A stretch of 64,000 bases of DNA from NCBI GenBank assembly GCA_963709875.1, contig CAVPYB010000001.1, positions 124,001-188,000 on the forward strand, read 5' to 3'. This document shows, piece after piece, positions 1 to 7,893 of this stretch. Origin of the DNA: JAQBDA01 sp963709875. GTDB lineage: Bacteria; Chloroflexota; Anaerolineae; Anaerolineales; UBA4823. The notes below the pieces were generated by a model that saw nothing but the letters and a program-made list of their open reading frames with translations, had not been told where the DNA came from and searched no databases. Within the stretch, counting starts at the first letter, position 1. Each line of letters starts with the position of its first letter. The translations under genes were made by a program, and so were the position numbers.

Positions 1-1
1 G

Positions 2-238
2 AATCTTTTTATCGGCCTGTCACCCGGCAGCGGCATCGACAACTGGGGCCATATCGGCGGGCTGGTCGGTGGTACGCTGTTCGCCTGGTTTGCCGGACCG
101 CTGCTGCGCGTAGAAGGCGGCTACCCGAATTTCACGCTGGCAGACCAGAGACAATCCGGGGCTGCCGTGGTGGGGGCAGTGGGGGTATTTGCCCTGTTTG
201 CAGTGCTGGCTGCTTTGGGCATTTATTTCGGAGCGTAA
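2..238 (+). CDS. Rhomboid family intramembrane serine protease, C-terminal part (cut by window edge)
   Basis: The reading frame is open from base 2 to the TAA at 236-238 and gives 78 residues. It begins with a transmembrane segment, then has NWGHIGGLVGG, which matches the rhomboid helix carrying the catalytic histidine (H-x-G-G), and it ends with another hydrophobic segment. The catalytic Ser (GxSG) would lie upstream, outside the window. Rhomboids cleave membrane proteins within or near their transmembrane segments. The gene converges on the crotonase gene and overlaps its 3' end by 16 bases. The family call rests on this one motif plus the hydrophobic pattern. Confidence 0.7.
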   Translation, partial: NLFIGLSPGSGIDNWGHIGGLVGGTLFAWFAGPLLRVEGGYPNFTLADQRQSGAAVVGAVGVFALFAVLAALGIYFGA

Positions 239-1011
239 AAGACCGGGGGTCGCTTTTCCAGGAAAGCCTGCACGCCTTCCCTGTGCTCGTCTCCCAGGGC
301 GGCGATATCCTGCATATAGGCCTCATAATCCAGCACCTGTTCCAAATTATCCAGGACGGCTTTATTGAAGGCACGCTTCGCCAGCCCCATGGCATGAACC
401 GGACCGTATGCTAATGCGGATGCTATGAACAGGGCTTGCTCGTCCAGCTCTGCTGCCGGGACGACCCGGTTTACCAAACCCAGGGCCAGCGCCTGTTGGG
501 CATCGACCGGTGTGTTGGTGAACGCGAACTCGCTGGCACGTCCCAACCCGACCACCGCCGGCAGCAGCAGAGAGACTGCCGAATCGGGTGCCAGCCCGAC
601 CCCGGAAAAACCGACCACAAAGCGGACGTTATCAGCAGCCACGCGCAGGTCGCATGCCAGCACGATCCCCAGCGCCGCGCCGGATACCGGGCCGTTGATC
701 GCCGCCAGCACGGGTTTAGGCAGCCTGCGTATCTGCAAGATCAGGGGGTTGTAGGTGCGCTGCAGGTGGCCGCGGAAAGAGGTCCCTGCGGCATCTTTGA
801 TCTCCAGCATGTCCTGCCCGGCGCTGAACACATCTCCGGCTGCGCTGAGCAATACACAGCGCACCTGTGCGTCCCGCTCCGCCTGGCGGAATGCATCGTG
901 CAGCGAGCGGATCATCTCGGCGTTGATGGCATTGACTTTGGGGCGTTCGAGGTGCACGCTCAGCACGCCGTTCTCCAGTTTTGTCAAAACCCCGGGTTCC
1001 GTTGCTGGCAT
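223..1011 (-). CDS. Enoyl-CoA hydratase/isomerase (crotonase) family protein, PaaG-like
   Basis: A full-length crotonase-fold protein of 262 aa. The CoA-binding and oxyanion-hole segments are visible as SAGQD (63-67) and NGPVSGAA (106-113). The usual hydratase glutamates are absent; GLAPDSA (139-145) has an Asp at the place where PaaG-type isomerases use a single catalytic Asp. Isomerase activity on an acyl-CoA is therefore more likely than hydration. A GGAGG ribosome site precedes the ATG. No phenylacetate pathway genes are nearby, so the substrate is unknown. The tail overlaps the convergent rhomboid gene. Confidence 0.85.
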   Translation of the reverse strand: MPATEPGVLTKLENGVLSVHLERPKVNAINAEMIRSLHDAFRQAERDAQVRCVLLSAAGDVFSAGQDMLEIKDAAGTSFRGHLQRTYNPLILQIRRLPKPVLAAINGPVSGAALGIVLACDLRVAADNVRFVVGFSGVGLAPDSAVSLLLPAVVGLGRASEFAFTNTPVDAQQALALGLVNRVVPAAELDEQALFIASALAYGPVHAMGLAKRAFNKAVLDNLEQVLDYEAYMQDIAALGDEHREGVQAFLEKRPPVFYAPK

Positions 1012-1087
1012 AGCGCCTCCTTTGCTGGCATGTATATAGCAAATCCCCGGGATTCTGGCCCGGGGATTTCAATCCTTCGTGTATGAC

Positions 1088-1477
1088 TTATTCAGGCAGG
1101 TCGGGGAAACCGAAATCGTCGTCGGATTCTTCCCCGCTGTCATCCTCGTAGTAGCCCAGCTCCAGCTCGACCTGGTCGTCGATCAGCCGTACCCATAAGA
1201 GCAGCAGCTGCCCGTCATCGGTATCCACGTACCTGGCAGCGACAATCGGTGCGTTGTTGAGCAAACCGTCCGGTGTGCGGTATTCCAGGTGCATGGTTTG
1301 CTGCTCGTGCCAGGCACGGTAGCAGCGCTCCACCAGGGCGGGGCCATTATAAGTGCGCAGCCGGGTGACGGCGATATCTCCAAGCAAGGATCCCTCGCTC
1401 AGCCCAAGTGCCCAACCATCGGTAATCTCTTCAAAAGTAGGGGGTGGCCCCTCAATTATCGTGATTTTATCTTCCAT
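1088..1477 (-). CDS. Conserved hypothetical protein, acidic C-terminus
   Basis: 129 aa, with no signal peptide or transmembrane segment. The last 25 residues are very acidic (runs of Asp and Glu). The start is supported by GGAGGT a few bases upstream. The gene follows the crotonase gene on the same strand with about 75 bases between, so co-transcription is possible. I do not recognise a family and make no functional claim. Confidence 0.6.
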   Translation of the reverse strand: MEDKITIIEGPPPTFEEITDGWALGLSEGSLLGDIAVTRLRTYNGPALVERCYRAWHEQQTMHLEYRTPDGLLNNAPIVAARYVDTDDGQLLLLWVRLIDDQVELELGYYEDDSGEESDDDFGFPDLPE

Positions 1478-1617
1478 TCTGACCTCCGGTCTTAAGAATC
1501 ATACCATGAAAAACAAACCCGAATCTAAAGCGTTTCTTAGAGCTTGCCAGGATGAAAGCTCGAGCGACCGGCGCTTAAGTGCATGCGCTCCGGTCACGGG
1601 GTTAGGGTTTTGGCGGG

Positions 1618-1657
1618 TATAATGCGATACAGATCAATCGGCGATACAGATCAATCG
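1618..1657 (+). promoter_or_regulatory. -10 box followed by a 17-bp tandem duplication
   Basis: A perfect TATAAT lies at 1618-1623. Immediately after it, the 17-mer GCGATACAGATCAATCG occurs twice in direct tandem (1624-1640 and 1641-1657), so the duplication starts around the predicted transcription start and would be part of the mRNA leader of the EthD-like gene. I see no clear -35 box. Confidence 0.5.
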
Positions 1658-1690
1658 GCATTAGAGAGCAGTGATTTTGAGAGTGAAACA

Positions 1691-2068
1691 ATGTATAAAT
1701 TAGTGATCATGATCGGGCCGCTCGATAACTGGGCGGCTTTTGACGACGCCTGGCCGCGCTTCCTGCACCAGGTGGAGAACATGCCCGGGCTGCGCCGGGA
1801 AGCTACCAGCCGTGTGGATGCCATCCTGTACGGCACGTCACAGGTAGCGCTCATCCACGAGCTGTATTTCGATTCGCAGGCTGGCGCTCGGCAGGCCATG
1901 GAATCGCCGTCCGGCAGCGCGGCGGGTCAGCTGCTGCAGGCCATGACCCGCGGACAGATGACGCTGTTCCTGGCAGACCATAAAGAAGACGACCTGGAGA
2001 ATATCCTCAAATTCAAGCCCTCAGCCCCGGCTGAGCCGGAGCCAGACCAGGAGGATCCCGCAGGATGA
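1691..2068 (+). CDS. EthD-like dimeric alpha/beta-barrel protein
   Basis: 125 aa from the ATG at 1691. A longer in-frame extension to 1583 exists, but it runs through the promoter and tandem repeat, so I reject it. The pattern (hydrophobic strand KLVIMIG, a region around the paired WP residues, LIHELYFDS, then a long helix) fits EthD/REDY-type small ferredoxin-fold barrels. Members include proteins of unknown function near ether or alkane degradation genes. The last ~25 residues are Pro/Glu/Asp rich. Its stop overlaps the next ATG by four bases, implying translational coupling to the M23 peptidase. Confidence 0.6.
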   Translation: MYKLVIMIGPLDNWAAFDDAWPRFLHQVENMPGLRREATSRVDAILYGTSQVALIHELYFDSQAGARQAMESPSGSAAGQLLQAMTRGQMTLFLADHKEDDLENILKFKPSAPAEPEPDQEDPAG

Positions 2069-2793
2069 ACTCCGGGAGCGCGGCTGTGCGCTTGATCCTC
2101 TCGGCGTTTGTTGTCCTGCTGATCGCCGGGGGTTATTACCTGTACCGGGGGATTGCTTCCGGGGAGTTAGCAGCCACTGCGGAGCGTTTGACCCGCCTGC
2201 GGCAGTGGTTCAGCGATCCGGCTGCTCACCCCGAGTGGGCGATCAGCGCCTCCGGGCGCTGCGGGGAGGCACCCTTTCAGTACCCGACCAGCGGCTATAT
2301 CGGGTTTATCTGGGGAGATTCTTTCCGCATCGGGCACCGCCACCAGGGGCTGGATATCTTTGGAGGCCAGCCTGTCGGGGTGACACCTGTGGTGGCTGCT
2401 TACCCGGGTTATCTGAGCCGCCTGCCGGACTGGAAATCCTCGCTGATCGTCCGCCTGCCCCAGGACCCGCTGCAGCCCGAACGGCAGATCTGGACCTATT
2501 ACACTCACCTGGCAGACGCCAACGGCACGTCCTATATCTCCCCGGAATTTCCGCCCGGGACCAGCGAAGTGTATGTTGAAGCCGGCACGCTGCTCGGCTA
2601 CCAGGGCAACTATTCCGGCGATCCGGATAATCCCACTGGCGTCCACCTACACTTCTCCATCGTGCTGGATGACGGGCAGGGTCGTTTCCGGAACGAGCTG
2701 GAGTTCGATAACACGCTCGACCCTTCCCCGTATTTCGGATTAACGCTGAACGCTGACGAGAACCGGGGAGGGGTCCCGGTCTGTGTAGAATAA
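2065..2793 (+). CDS. M23 family metallopeptidase, membrane-anchored
   Basis: 242 aa. Residues 8-28 form an uncleaved signal or membrane anchor, placing the catalytic domain outside the cell. The two zinc-binding motifs of LytM/lysostaphin-type M23 peptidases are present: H-x3-D in HRHQGLD (about 91-97) and H-x-H in GVHLHFS near residue 197. Family members cleave peptidoglycan cross-bridges or act as regulators of amidases. Because both motifs are intact, catalysis is plausible. It overlaps the upstream EthD-like gene (ATGA) and is followed within 16 bases by an SDR gene, so the three probably form one transcript. Confidence 0.85.
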   Translation: MNSGSAAVRLILSAFVVLLIAGGYYLYRGIASGELAATAERLTRLRQWFSDPAAHPEWAISASGRCGEAPFQYPTSGYIGFIWGDSFRIGHRHQGLDIFGGQPVGVTPVVAAYPGYLSRLPDWKSSLIVRLPQDPLQPERQIWTYYTHLADANGTSYISPEFPPGTSEVYVEAGTLLGYQGNYSGDPDNPTGVHLHFSIVLDDGQGRFRNELEFDNTLDPSPYFGLTLNADENRGGVPVCVE

Positions 2794-2809
2794 CCAGGAG
2801 GGTATGCCG

Positions 2810-3565
2810 ATGTTCGATTTCAAAGAAAGAGTCGTCCTGGTGACCGGCGCCGGACGTGGGATTGGGCGGGCGATAGCCGTAACCTTTGCCCAGCAGGGTG
2901 CGGCTGTCGCCGCCAACGATATCACCCCGGTCAACCTGGACGAGACCGTGCGCATGATCGGCGCAGAAGGCGGGCGCTGCAAAGACTATGTCTACGATAT
3001 CGCCAAGAAGATGCCCGTCCAGGCGATGATCGATGCGGTGATGGACGATTGGGGGCGGATCGACATCCTGGTCAACAACGCCGGGGTCGAGCCGCATGCT
3101 GCGCTGCTGGAGATGGACGAGTGGGACTGGCGTCGGACGATGGACGTCAACCTGAACGGTCCCTTCTTCACCATCCAGTCTGTGGGGCGATTGATGCGCG
3201 AGCAAGGGGGCGGGGCGATCGTCAACATCGCCTCGATCGCCGGGCGCGCTCATGGTTTGATAGACCGCAGCGCCTACGTGGCCAGCAAGCTGGGGCTGAT
3301 CGGGCTGACGCGCGAGGCGGCGCGCGAGCTGGCTGCCTACAATATCCGCGTTAACGCCGTCTGCCCGGGGGTGATCGAGACGGAGATGACCGCAGAGCTG
3401 CGCCGGGATGATGCCATGATGCAGAAATGGCTGGGGGATATCCCTCAGGGACGCCTGGGTTTGCCGCAAGACGTGGTCAACCTGGTGCTGTTCCTGTGCA
3501 GCGATGCCGCATCTTATCTCACCGGTCAGGCGATCAACGTCGACGGCGGCAAGGTAATGAGCTGA
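2810..3565 (+). CDS. SDR family NAD(P)-dependent oxidoreductase
   Basis: 251 aa with all classical SDR marks: the nucleotide-binding TGAGRGIG (12-19), NNAG (89-92), a Ser near 142 and the catalytic YVASK (Y156, K160), followed by the PG-x-E/T region. FabG-like enzymes of this type reduce or oxidise alcohol/ketone substrates such as 3-oxoacyl compounds. I chose the second ATG (2810) because AGGAGGG at 797-802 of the 2 kb block lies 7 bases before it but only 1-2 bases before the ATG at 2804. The substrate cannot be told from sequence. Confidence 0.87.
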   Translation: MFDFKERVVLVTGAGRGIGRAIAVTFAQQGAAVAANDITPVNLDETVRMIGAEGGRCKDYVYDIAKKMPVQAMIDAVMDDWGRIDILVNNAGVEPHAALLEMDEWDWRRTMDVNLNGPFFTIQSVGRLMREQGGGAIVNIASIAGRAHGLIDRSAYVASKLGLIGLTREAARELAAYNIRVNAVCPGVIETEMTAELRRDDAMMQKWLGDIPQGRLGLPQDVVNLVLFLCSDAASYLTGQAINVDGGKVMS

Positions 3566-3566
3566 T

Positions 3567-3604
3567 CCCCCTAACCCCTCTCCCCTAACCCCTCCCCCTC
3601 ATCT
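3567..3604 (+). repeat. Pyrimidine-rich CCCCTAACCCCT repeat
   Basis: Short direct repetition of CCCCTAACC/CCCTCTCC units fills the whole gap between the SDR stop and the MFS start codon. Similar C/T-rich tracts precede radA (36397-36460) and occur inside several genes. Confidence 0.6.
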
Positions 3605-3609
3605 TCCGT

Positions 3610-4860
3610 ATGCGCCTGCACATCCCCCCCGCCTTATACCACCGCCGCTTCCTCTACCTATGGCTTGGGCAGACCATTTCAATTGCCGGGACGCAGATGC
3701 AGACCTGGGCGTTGTTCTGGCATATCCGCACTCTGACCGACCAGCCGATCGCGTTGGGCGGCGTGGGGCTTGCGCGCATCCTGCCGATCGTTGTCTTCTC
3801 GCTGATCGGTGGCGCCGTGGCGGATGCCGTTGACCGCCGACGATTGCTGTTCGCCACCCAGAGCCTGATGGCGCTGACCGCTGTCGCCCTGGCGTGGCTA
3901 ACATTTCAGGAACACATCGCCTTGTGGCAGATCTACCTGCTGACTGCCGTCCAGGCGATGGCGGTTGCGTTCGACACGCCCTCCCGCCAGGCCTTGATAC
4001 CAAACTTGATCCCGGCGCGCGACTTGCCTAACGCCTTCAGCCTGAACTCGATCGGATTCCAGGCCGGCTCGATCATCGGACCGGCCTTGAGCGGTCTGGT
4101 GATCGCCTATCTGGGGCAGGCTTCTGTTTACCTGATCAACGCTGCCAGCTATGGGGCTGTGATCGTCGCTTTGCTGCTGATGGGCACTGTGGCGCAGGCT
4201 GCCGACCCGCTGAAGCGCCCGGAGGTGAGCCTGAACGCCATCCGGGACGGCGTCCGTTTCATCCGCAGCTCTCCGATGATCCTATCGACCATGCTGCTGG
4301 ATTTTTTCGCCACCTTCTTCTCTTCTGCCAACACGCTGATGCCGGTCTATGCCCGTGATGTTCTAAAAGTGGGCGTAATCGAATATGGCTGGCTGTCTGC
4401 AGCACAGGCTATCGGCGCTACCCTGGCGGCTCTGGTGATGTCGCAGATGGACGAGATCCGCCACCAGGGGAAGATATTTCTCTCGGCAGTGGTGGCGTTC
4501 GGTCTGGCAACGATCACCTTCGGGCTGGCGCGCAGCCTGCCGCTGGCGATTGTCGCCCTGGTCGCAATAGGCGCCTCGGATTCGGTAAGCATGATCATCC
4601 GCAACACCATTCGCCAACTGCAGACGCCGGACCACCTGCGCGGGCGCATGGTCAGTGTTAACCAGATATTCTTTATGGGTGGACCGCAGTTAGGGGAGGT
4701 GGAGGCCGGGGTGGTAGCCCAGATTTTCGGGCCAGTTTTTGCGATCGTCAGCGGCGGAATTGGCTGCCTGCTGGCTGTGGGTTGGATCGCCCGCCGCTGG
4801 CCGCAGCTGCGGCGCTACAACGGCGATGAGCCTGTCCTGGCGGGCGCGACGGCGGATTGA
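3610..4860 (+). CDS. MFS transporter (MFS_3 / enterobactin-exporter-like)
   Basis: 416 aa with about 11-12 hydrophobic segments. The N-terminus (RFLYLWLGQTIS) and the loop GGAVADAVDRRRLL after TM2 match the MFS_3 group, which includes EntS-like exporters. DTPSRQALIPNL after TM4 is also typical. Proteins of this group export small molecules with proton exchange; the cargo here is unknown. No Shine-Dalgarno is visible because a C-rich repeat abuts the ATG, so initiation is unusual or the true transcript is translationally coupled. Confidence 0.82.
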   Translation: MRLHIPPALYHRRFLYLWLGQTISIAGTQMQTWALFWHIRTLTDQPIALGGVGLARILPIVVFSLIGGAVADAVDRRRLLFATQSLMALTAVALAWLTFQEHIALWQIYLLTAVQAMAVAFDTPSRQALIPNLIPARDLPNAFSLNSIGFQAGSIIGPALSGLVIAYLGQASVYLINAASYGAVIVALLLMGTVAQAADPLKRPEVSLNAIRDGVRFIRSSPMILSTMLLDFFATFFSSANTLMPVYARDVLKVGVIEYGWLSAAQAIGATLAALVMSQMDEIRHQGKIFLSAVVAFGLATITFGLARSLPLAIVALVAIGASDSVSMIIRNTIRQLQTPDHLRGRMVSVNQIFFMGGPQLGEVEAGVVAQIFGPVFAIVSGGIGCLLAVGWIARRWPQLRRYNGDEPVLAGATAD

Positions 4861-4900
4861 TAGGATGTTATCTAAATAACTGGACTGGGGAAGTATTGGG

Positions 4901-5299
4901 TTATGCAAGCCAGTCTTCAAGTGTTAGATCAGAAAGGTTAGTCAAGCGCATAAAATGTTTCTGATTATGTGTTACTAACACCCCTTTGTATTCTATAGCG
5001 ATACTGGCAATTTGCAGATCAAAATCACTTATAACTGTACCAGCCTGCTCAAACCGAGCCTTGAGATCTCCGAATCGACGAGCCGACCACTCATCGAATG
5101 GCAGTATAGTAAGCGCAGCTAACATCACATCCAGGCGGGCCAGGTTGTTGGCGGGATACTGCGACTTTACTGCCCCATGAACCAATTCTCCAACACTGGT
5201 CGCGGTTATGGCAAGCTCTTCATCAGGCATAATATACCCAGACGGATCGAATTGGGCGCGCAGGATTGCTATACAGTGATCGCTGTCCAGAATCTTCAT
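4901..5299 (-). CDS. Type II toxin, PIN domain ribonuclease (VapC-like)
   Basis: 132 aa. PIN-domain acidic residues are visible: D5 or D7 (ILDSDH), E38 (SVGELV) and D92/D94 (ISDFDLQIA), followed by the conserved T-x-N region (VTHNQKHF, 110-116). VapC toxins are Mg-dependent RNases that cut tRNA or rRNA and are held inactive by the partner antitoxin. The ATG overlaps the stop of the antitoxin gene by four bases. Base composition here is AT-richer than in neighbours, consistent with horizontal transfer. Confidence 0.87.
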   Translation of the reverse strand: MKILDSDHCIAILRAQFDPSGYIMPDEELAITATSVGELVHGAVKSQYPANNLARLDVMLAALTILPFDEWSARRFGDLKARFEQAGTVISDFDLQIASIAIEYKGVLVTHNQKHFMRLTNLSDLTLEDWLA

Positions 5300-5640
5300 A
5301 GTCCGATATCTGGACGTGAGGATGCTGACTGTCTTTGACCTTCGATTTCATCTGCCATGGTTGTCAGGTCAGCTTCCTCCTGCCACAAGCCGTATGCAGC
5401 CATTACGGGGTGCAGCTCATGCCGTTCAACCTTGTCAAGGATTTCTTTGTCCTGTCCCAAGGCTAACGCAAGATGGCGTGCAGCGTTTGACGCTCGCACT
5501 AATCGTTCCATCTCGGCTGATCCGATCAGCACCGCGACTGGTCGCTCCCTACGCTGGATAACAATATGCTCACCCGCCGCAGCCCGGCTGATCAGTTCTG
5601 AGAAGCGGCTTTTGGCTTCGGCTACCTTAAATGATTCCAC
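5296..5640 (-). CDS. Type II antitoxin, Phd/YefM family (VapB partner)
   Basis: 114 aa. The N-terminal ~60 residues (VAEAKSRFSELISRAAAGE followed by IVIQRRERPVAVLI) are the DNA-binding Phd/YefM fold. The C-terminal half is a longer tail expected to wrap the toxin. It is the first gene of the pair, with AGAGGTG just before the ATG and a strong promoter plus palindrome upstream. Antitoxins of this family autorepress their operon together with the toxin. Confidence 0.85.
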   Translation of the reverse strand: MESFKVAEAKSRFSELISRAAAGEHIVIQRRERPVAVLIGSAEMERLVRASNAARHLALALGQDKEILDKVERHELHPVMAAYGLWQEEADLTTMADEIEGQRQSASSRPDIGL

Positions 5641-5654
5641 GACACACCTCTTTC

Positions 5655-5712
5655 AAGATGGTCATTATGACCATCTTAGAATATTATACCATTGAACGAT
5701 TTTTTGGGTTAA
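5655..5712 (-). promoter_or_regulatory. Toxin-antitoxin promoter and operator palindrome
   Basis: A perfect inverted repeat AAGATGGTCA (5655-5664) and TGACCATCTT (5668-5677) with a 3-base spacer lies in the predicted transcription-start region. On the minus strand a perfect TATAAT is at 5683-5688, with a weak -35 TTAACC at 5707-5712 (18-base spacer). A palindrome between the -10 box and the antitoxin start is the usual site for antitoxin autorepression. Confidence 0.75.
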
Positions 5713-5758
5713 TCCATCTATTCTGCTCTAAGGAAGTCAGAGTTGGATTCGAGCTGAG

Positions 5759-7774
5759 TTAATCCTGAGTTATCTCCCACTCATTAAGCAGGTCTTCCAT
5801 TTCACCCTGAACATCTACATAATCTATCCCCAGGCGCTCGACCTGCTCTGGGTCAGATGGTGGACTCTCTAGCTGCTCTGCCAGTGATTCCAGGCGAGCT
5901 TCCAGGACAGTGATCTGCCCCTCCAACTCCTCGAGCCGCCGCTTGCGCCGCCTCTCGGCAGCTGAGGAACGCCCAGAGCGCTCCCTGCGGTCTGGGCCCT
6001 GCTTCTGCTGGCGCGCCTCCGCCAGGGCGGCTTTCTCGGCCTCGCGCTCGGCGCGGTACTGGGTGTACGTACCGCCGAAGACGCGCATGGCGGCCTCATC
6101 CGGCTCGATCTCCCAGATCTGTGTGCCCAGGGCGTCGATCAGATAGCGGTCGTGCGAGACCAGCAGGATGGTACCCTGGTAGTCTTGCAGCACTTCCTGC
6201 AGGACCTCCTGGGAGGGGATGTCCAGATGGTTGGTCGGCTCGTCGAGCAGCAGTAAATTGGCATCCGTGAGAGAGAGCTTTGCAAGCGCCAGCCGGCCGC
6301 GCTCTCCACCGGACAGGGTCGCTACCTGCTGGAATACGTCCTCCCCGGTGAACAGGAAGCGCGCCAGGTAGTCACGTATCTCCGCCAGCAGCATGCCACG
6401 GGCTACAGATGATGAAATCGCTTCGATCTCCTCCACCAGCGTGCGCTCCGGGTTCAGGTCCTCGTGCGCCTGGGCGAAGTAGCCGATATCCAGACTGGCG
6501 CCCAGCAGGACCTCGCCTTCCAGCGGCGGCAGCGCCCCTAGCAGTGTCTTCAGGAAGGTGGTCTTGCCGGCACCGTTGGGACCGATCAATGCCGCGCACT
6601 CGCCGCGCTTCAGCACCAGATCGGGGACATGAAAAAGCGGCTTGCCTTCATCCTGGTAGCCGATCGCAACGTCGTAGGTGCGCAGCACCAGGTCGCCCGA
6701 ACGGTGGCTGGCTTTCAAATTGATGTGCAGGTGTGGAGGGCGGTTGCTGGGCTGGCGCAGGGATTTGATACGCCGCTCGACTTCTTCTACGCCCATCGTG
6801 TGGGTGGAGATATCCGCCTGGGCGCTGATCTGCAGCCAGTTCTTCCCCTGCATGGCATCCAGACCCAGGCTCTCGATCGCTTCCACCTGGCGGCTGAGGC
6901 GGCGCAGCCTGCCCTTGGCCTGTATGGTGTTCTGCCCGGCGATATTGCGCTTTACGTAGTCCAGGTCCTTCAGCAGGCGTTCTTTTTCGGTATCGAACAG
7001 CTGCTGGCGCAGGTCCCAGCGTTCCTGGCGCTGCTGCACGTAGGCAGAATAGTTGCCGCGGTAGAACTCCAGGCCATCCTGGCGCATCTCCCATATATGA
7101 TCGACAACCCGGTCCAGGAAGTAGCGGTCGTGAGAGACGATCAGCACCGCGCCTTCCCACTGGCTGAAGTAGCCTTCCAGCCACTCCACGGCGCGGATAT
7201 CCAGGTGATTGGTTGGCTCGTCCAGGATGAGCAGGTCGGGCTTAGCCAGAAGCAGGCGCGCCAGCACCCCGCGCGTGCGCTGCCCGCCGGAGAGCTGGCT
7301 GACCGGACGGTGGAAGTCATCCGCCGCGAAACCCAGCCCGCTCAGTACCTGCCGGATGCGCGTCTCGTAGGTGTAGCCATCGAGGCGCTCGAAGGTCGCC
7401 TGCAGCGGGCCATAACGCTCCAGCGCAGCATCCGCCTTCGCCGGGTCGCCCATGGCAGCTTCCAGGTCGGCCAGCTCTGCCTCCATGCGGCACAGTTCAC
7501 CCATCGACTTAAGGCATTCTTCCCACAGGCTGTGGGTGCCGTGCAGCCCGGCTTCCTGCGGCAGGTAGCCCAGGTTCAGGCCGCGGGCGCGCTGCAAGCT
7601 CCCGCTGCTGGGCTCATCCCGGCCGACCAGAATGCGCAGCAGGGTAGTCTTCCCGATGCCGTTCGGACCGACCAGGGCGATGCGCGCTCCGTGGGGGATG
7701 CTGAACGAAACGCGGGAGAAAATATCGATATGTCCAATAGACTTGGACAGATTTAAGCCGTTGATGAGAGACAT
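5759..7774 (-). CDS. ABC-F family ATP-binding protein (Uup/EttA type)
   Basis: 671 aa with two ABC ATPase domains and no membrane segments. Domain 1 has Walker A GPNGIGKTT (36-44), LSGGQRTRG and LLILDEPTNHLD; domain 2 has GPNGAGKTT (about 397), LSGGERGRL and LLLLDEPTNHLD. A linker of about 80 aa separates them, and the final ~90 residues form a basic coiled coil as in Uup. ABC-F proteins act on ribosomes (translation rescue, resistance) or on DNA intermediates. The -10 box is only 10 bases before the ATG, so the leader is very short. Confidence 0.9.
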   Translation of the reverse strand: MSLINGLNLSKSIGHIDIFSRVSFSIPHGARIALVGPNGIGKTTLLRILVGRDEPSSGSLQRARGLNLGYLPQEAGLHGTHSLWEECLKSMGELCRMEAELADLEAAMGDPAKADAALERYGPLQATFERLDGYTYETRIRQVLSGLGFAADDFHRPVSQLSGGQRTRGVLARLLLAKPDLLILDEPTNHLDIRAVEWLEGYFSQWEGAVLIVSHDRYFLDRVVDHIWEMRQDGLEFYRGNYSAYVQQRQERWDLRQQLFDTEKERLLKDLDYVKRNIAGQNTIQAKGRLRRLSRQVEAIESLGLDAMQGKNWLQISAQADISTHTMGVEEVERRIKSLRQPSNRPPHLHINLKASHRSGDLVLRTYDVAIGYQDEGKPLFHVPDLVLKRGECAALIGPNGAGKTTFLKTLLGALPPLEGEVLLGASLDIGYFAQAHEDLNPERTLVEEIEAISSSVARGMLLAEIRDYLARFLFTGEDVFQQVATLSGGERGRLALAKLSLTDANLLLLDEPTNHLDIPSQEVLQEVLQDYQGTILLVSHDRYLIDALGTQIWEIEPDEAAMRVFGGTYTQYRAEREAEKAALAEARQQKQGPDRRERSGRSSAAERRRKRRLEELEGQITVLEARLESLAEQLESPPSDPEQVERLGIDYVDVQGEMEDLLNEWEITQD

Positions 7775-7784
7775 CCGGAGGTCG

Positions 7785-7802
7785 ATTATACCGTGATATA
7801 AT
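7785..7802. promoter_or_regulatory. Back-to-back -10 boxes of a divergent promoter
   Basis: TATAAT reads leftward at 7785-7790 toward the ABC-F gene and another TATAAT reads rightward at 7797-7802 toward the LCP gene. They are separated by only six bases, so the two polymerases should compete. The leftward start site would be about 3 bases before the ABC-F ATG. Confidence 0.5.
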
Positions 7803-7818
7803 CGCGCCCGCTGTAAAT

Positions 7819-7890
7819 ATGGAAGGAATACAGGGAATTAGCGTGATGGTGGGGAGCGAGATGACCCCTGCCAGCGCATTTCCCAGATAA
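7819..7890 (+). other. Possible upstream ORF of the LCP gene
   Basis: A 23-codon ORF begins with the first ATG after the rightward -10 box and ends with TAA at 7888-7890. The LCP start codon follows three bases later in the same frame. It may be a leader peptide that couples translation, or chance. The peptide shows no informative residue bias. Confidence 0.3.
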
Positions 7891-7893
7891 CAA

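Noticed and set aside
2306..3469. 387-codon minus-strand ORF across the M23 and SDR genes
   Set aside because: It crosses two well-supported genes and has no motif.
6629..7756. Long plus-strand ORF (375 codons) opposite the ABC-F gene
   Set aside because: It is the antisense of intact ATPase motifs, has no ribosome site and no recognisable domain; GC-rich coding DNA often has open opposite frames.
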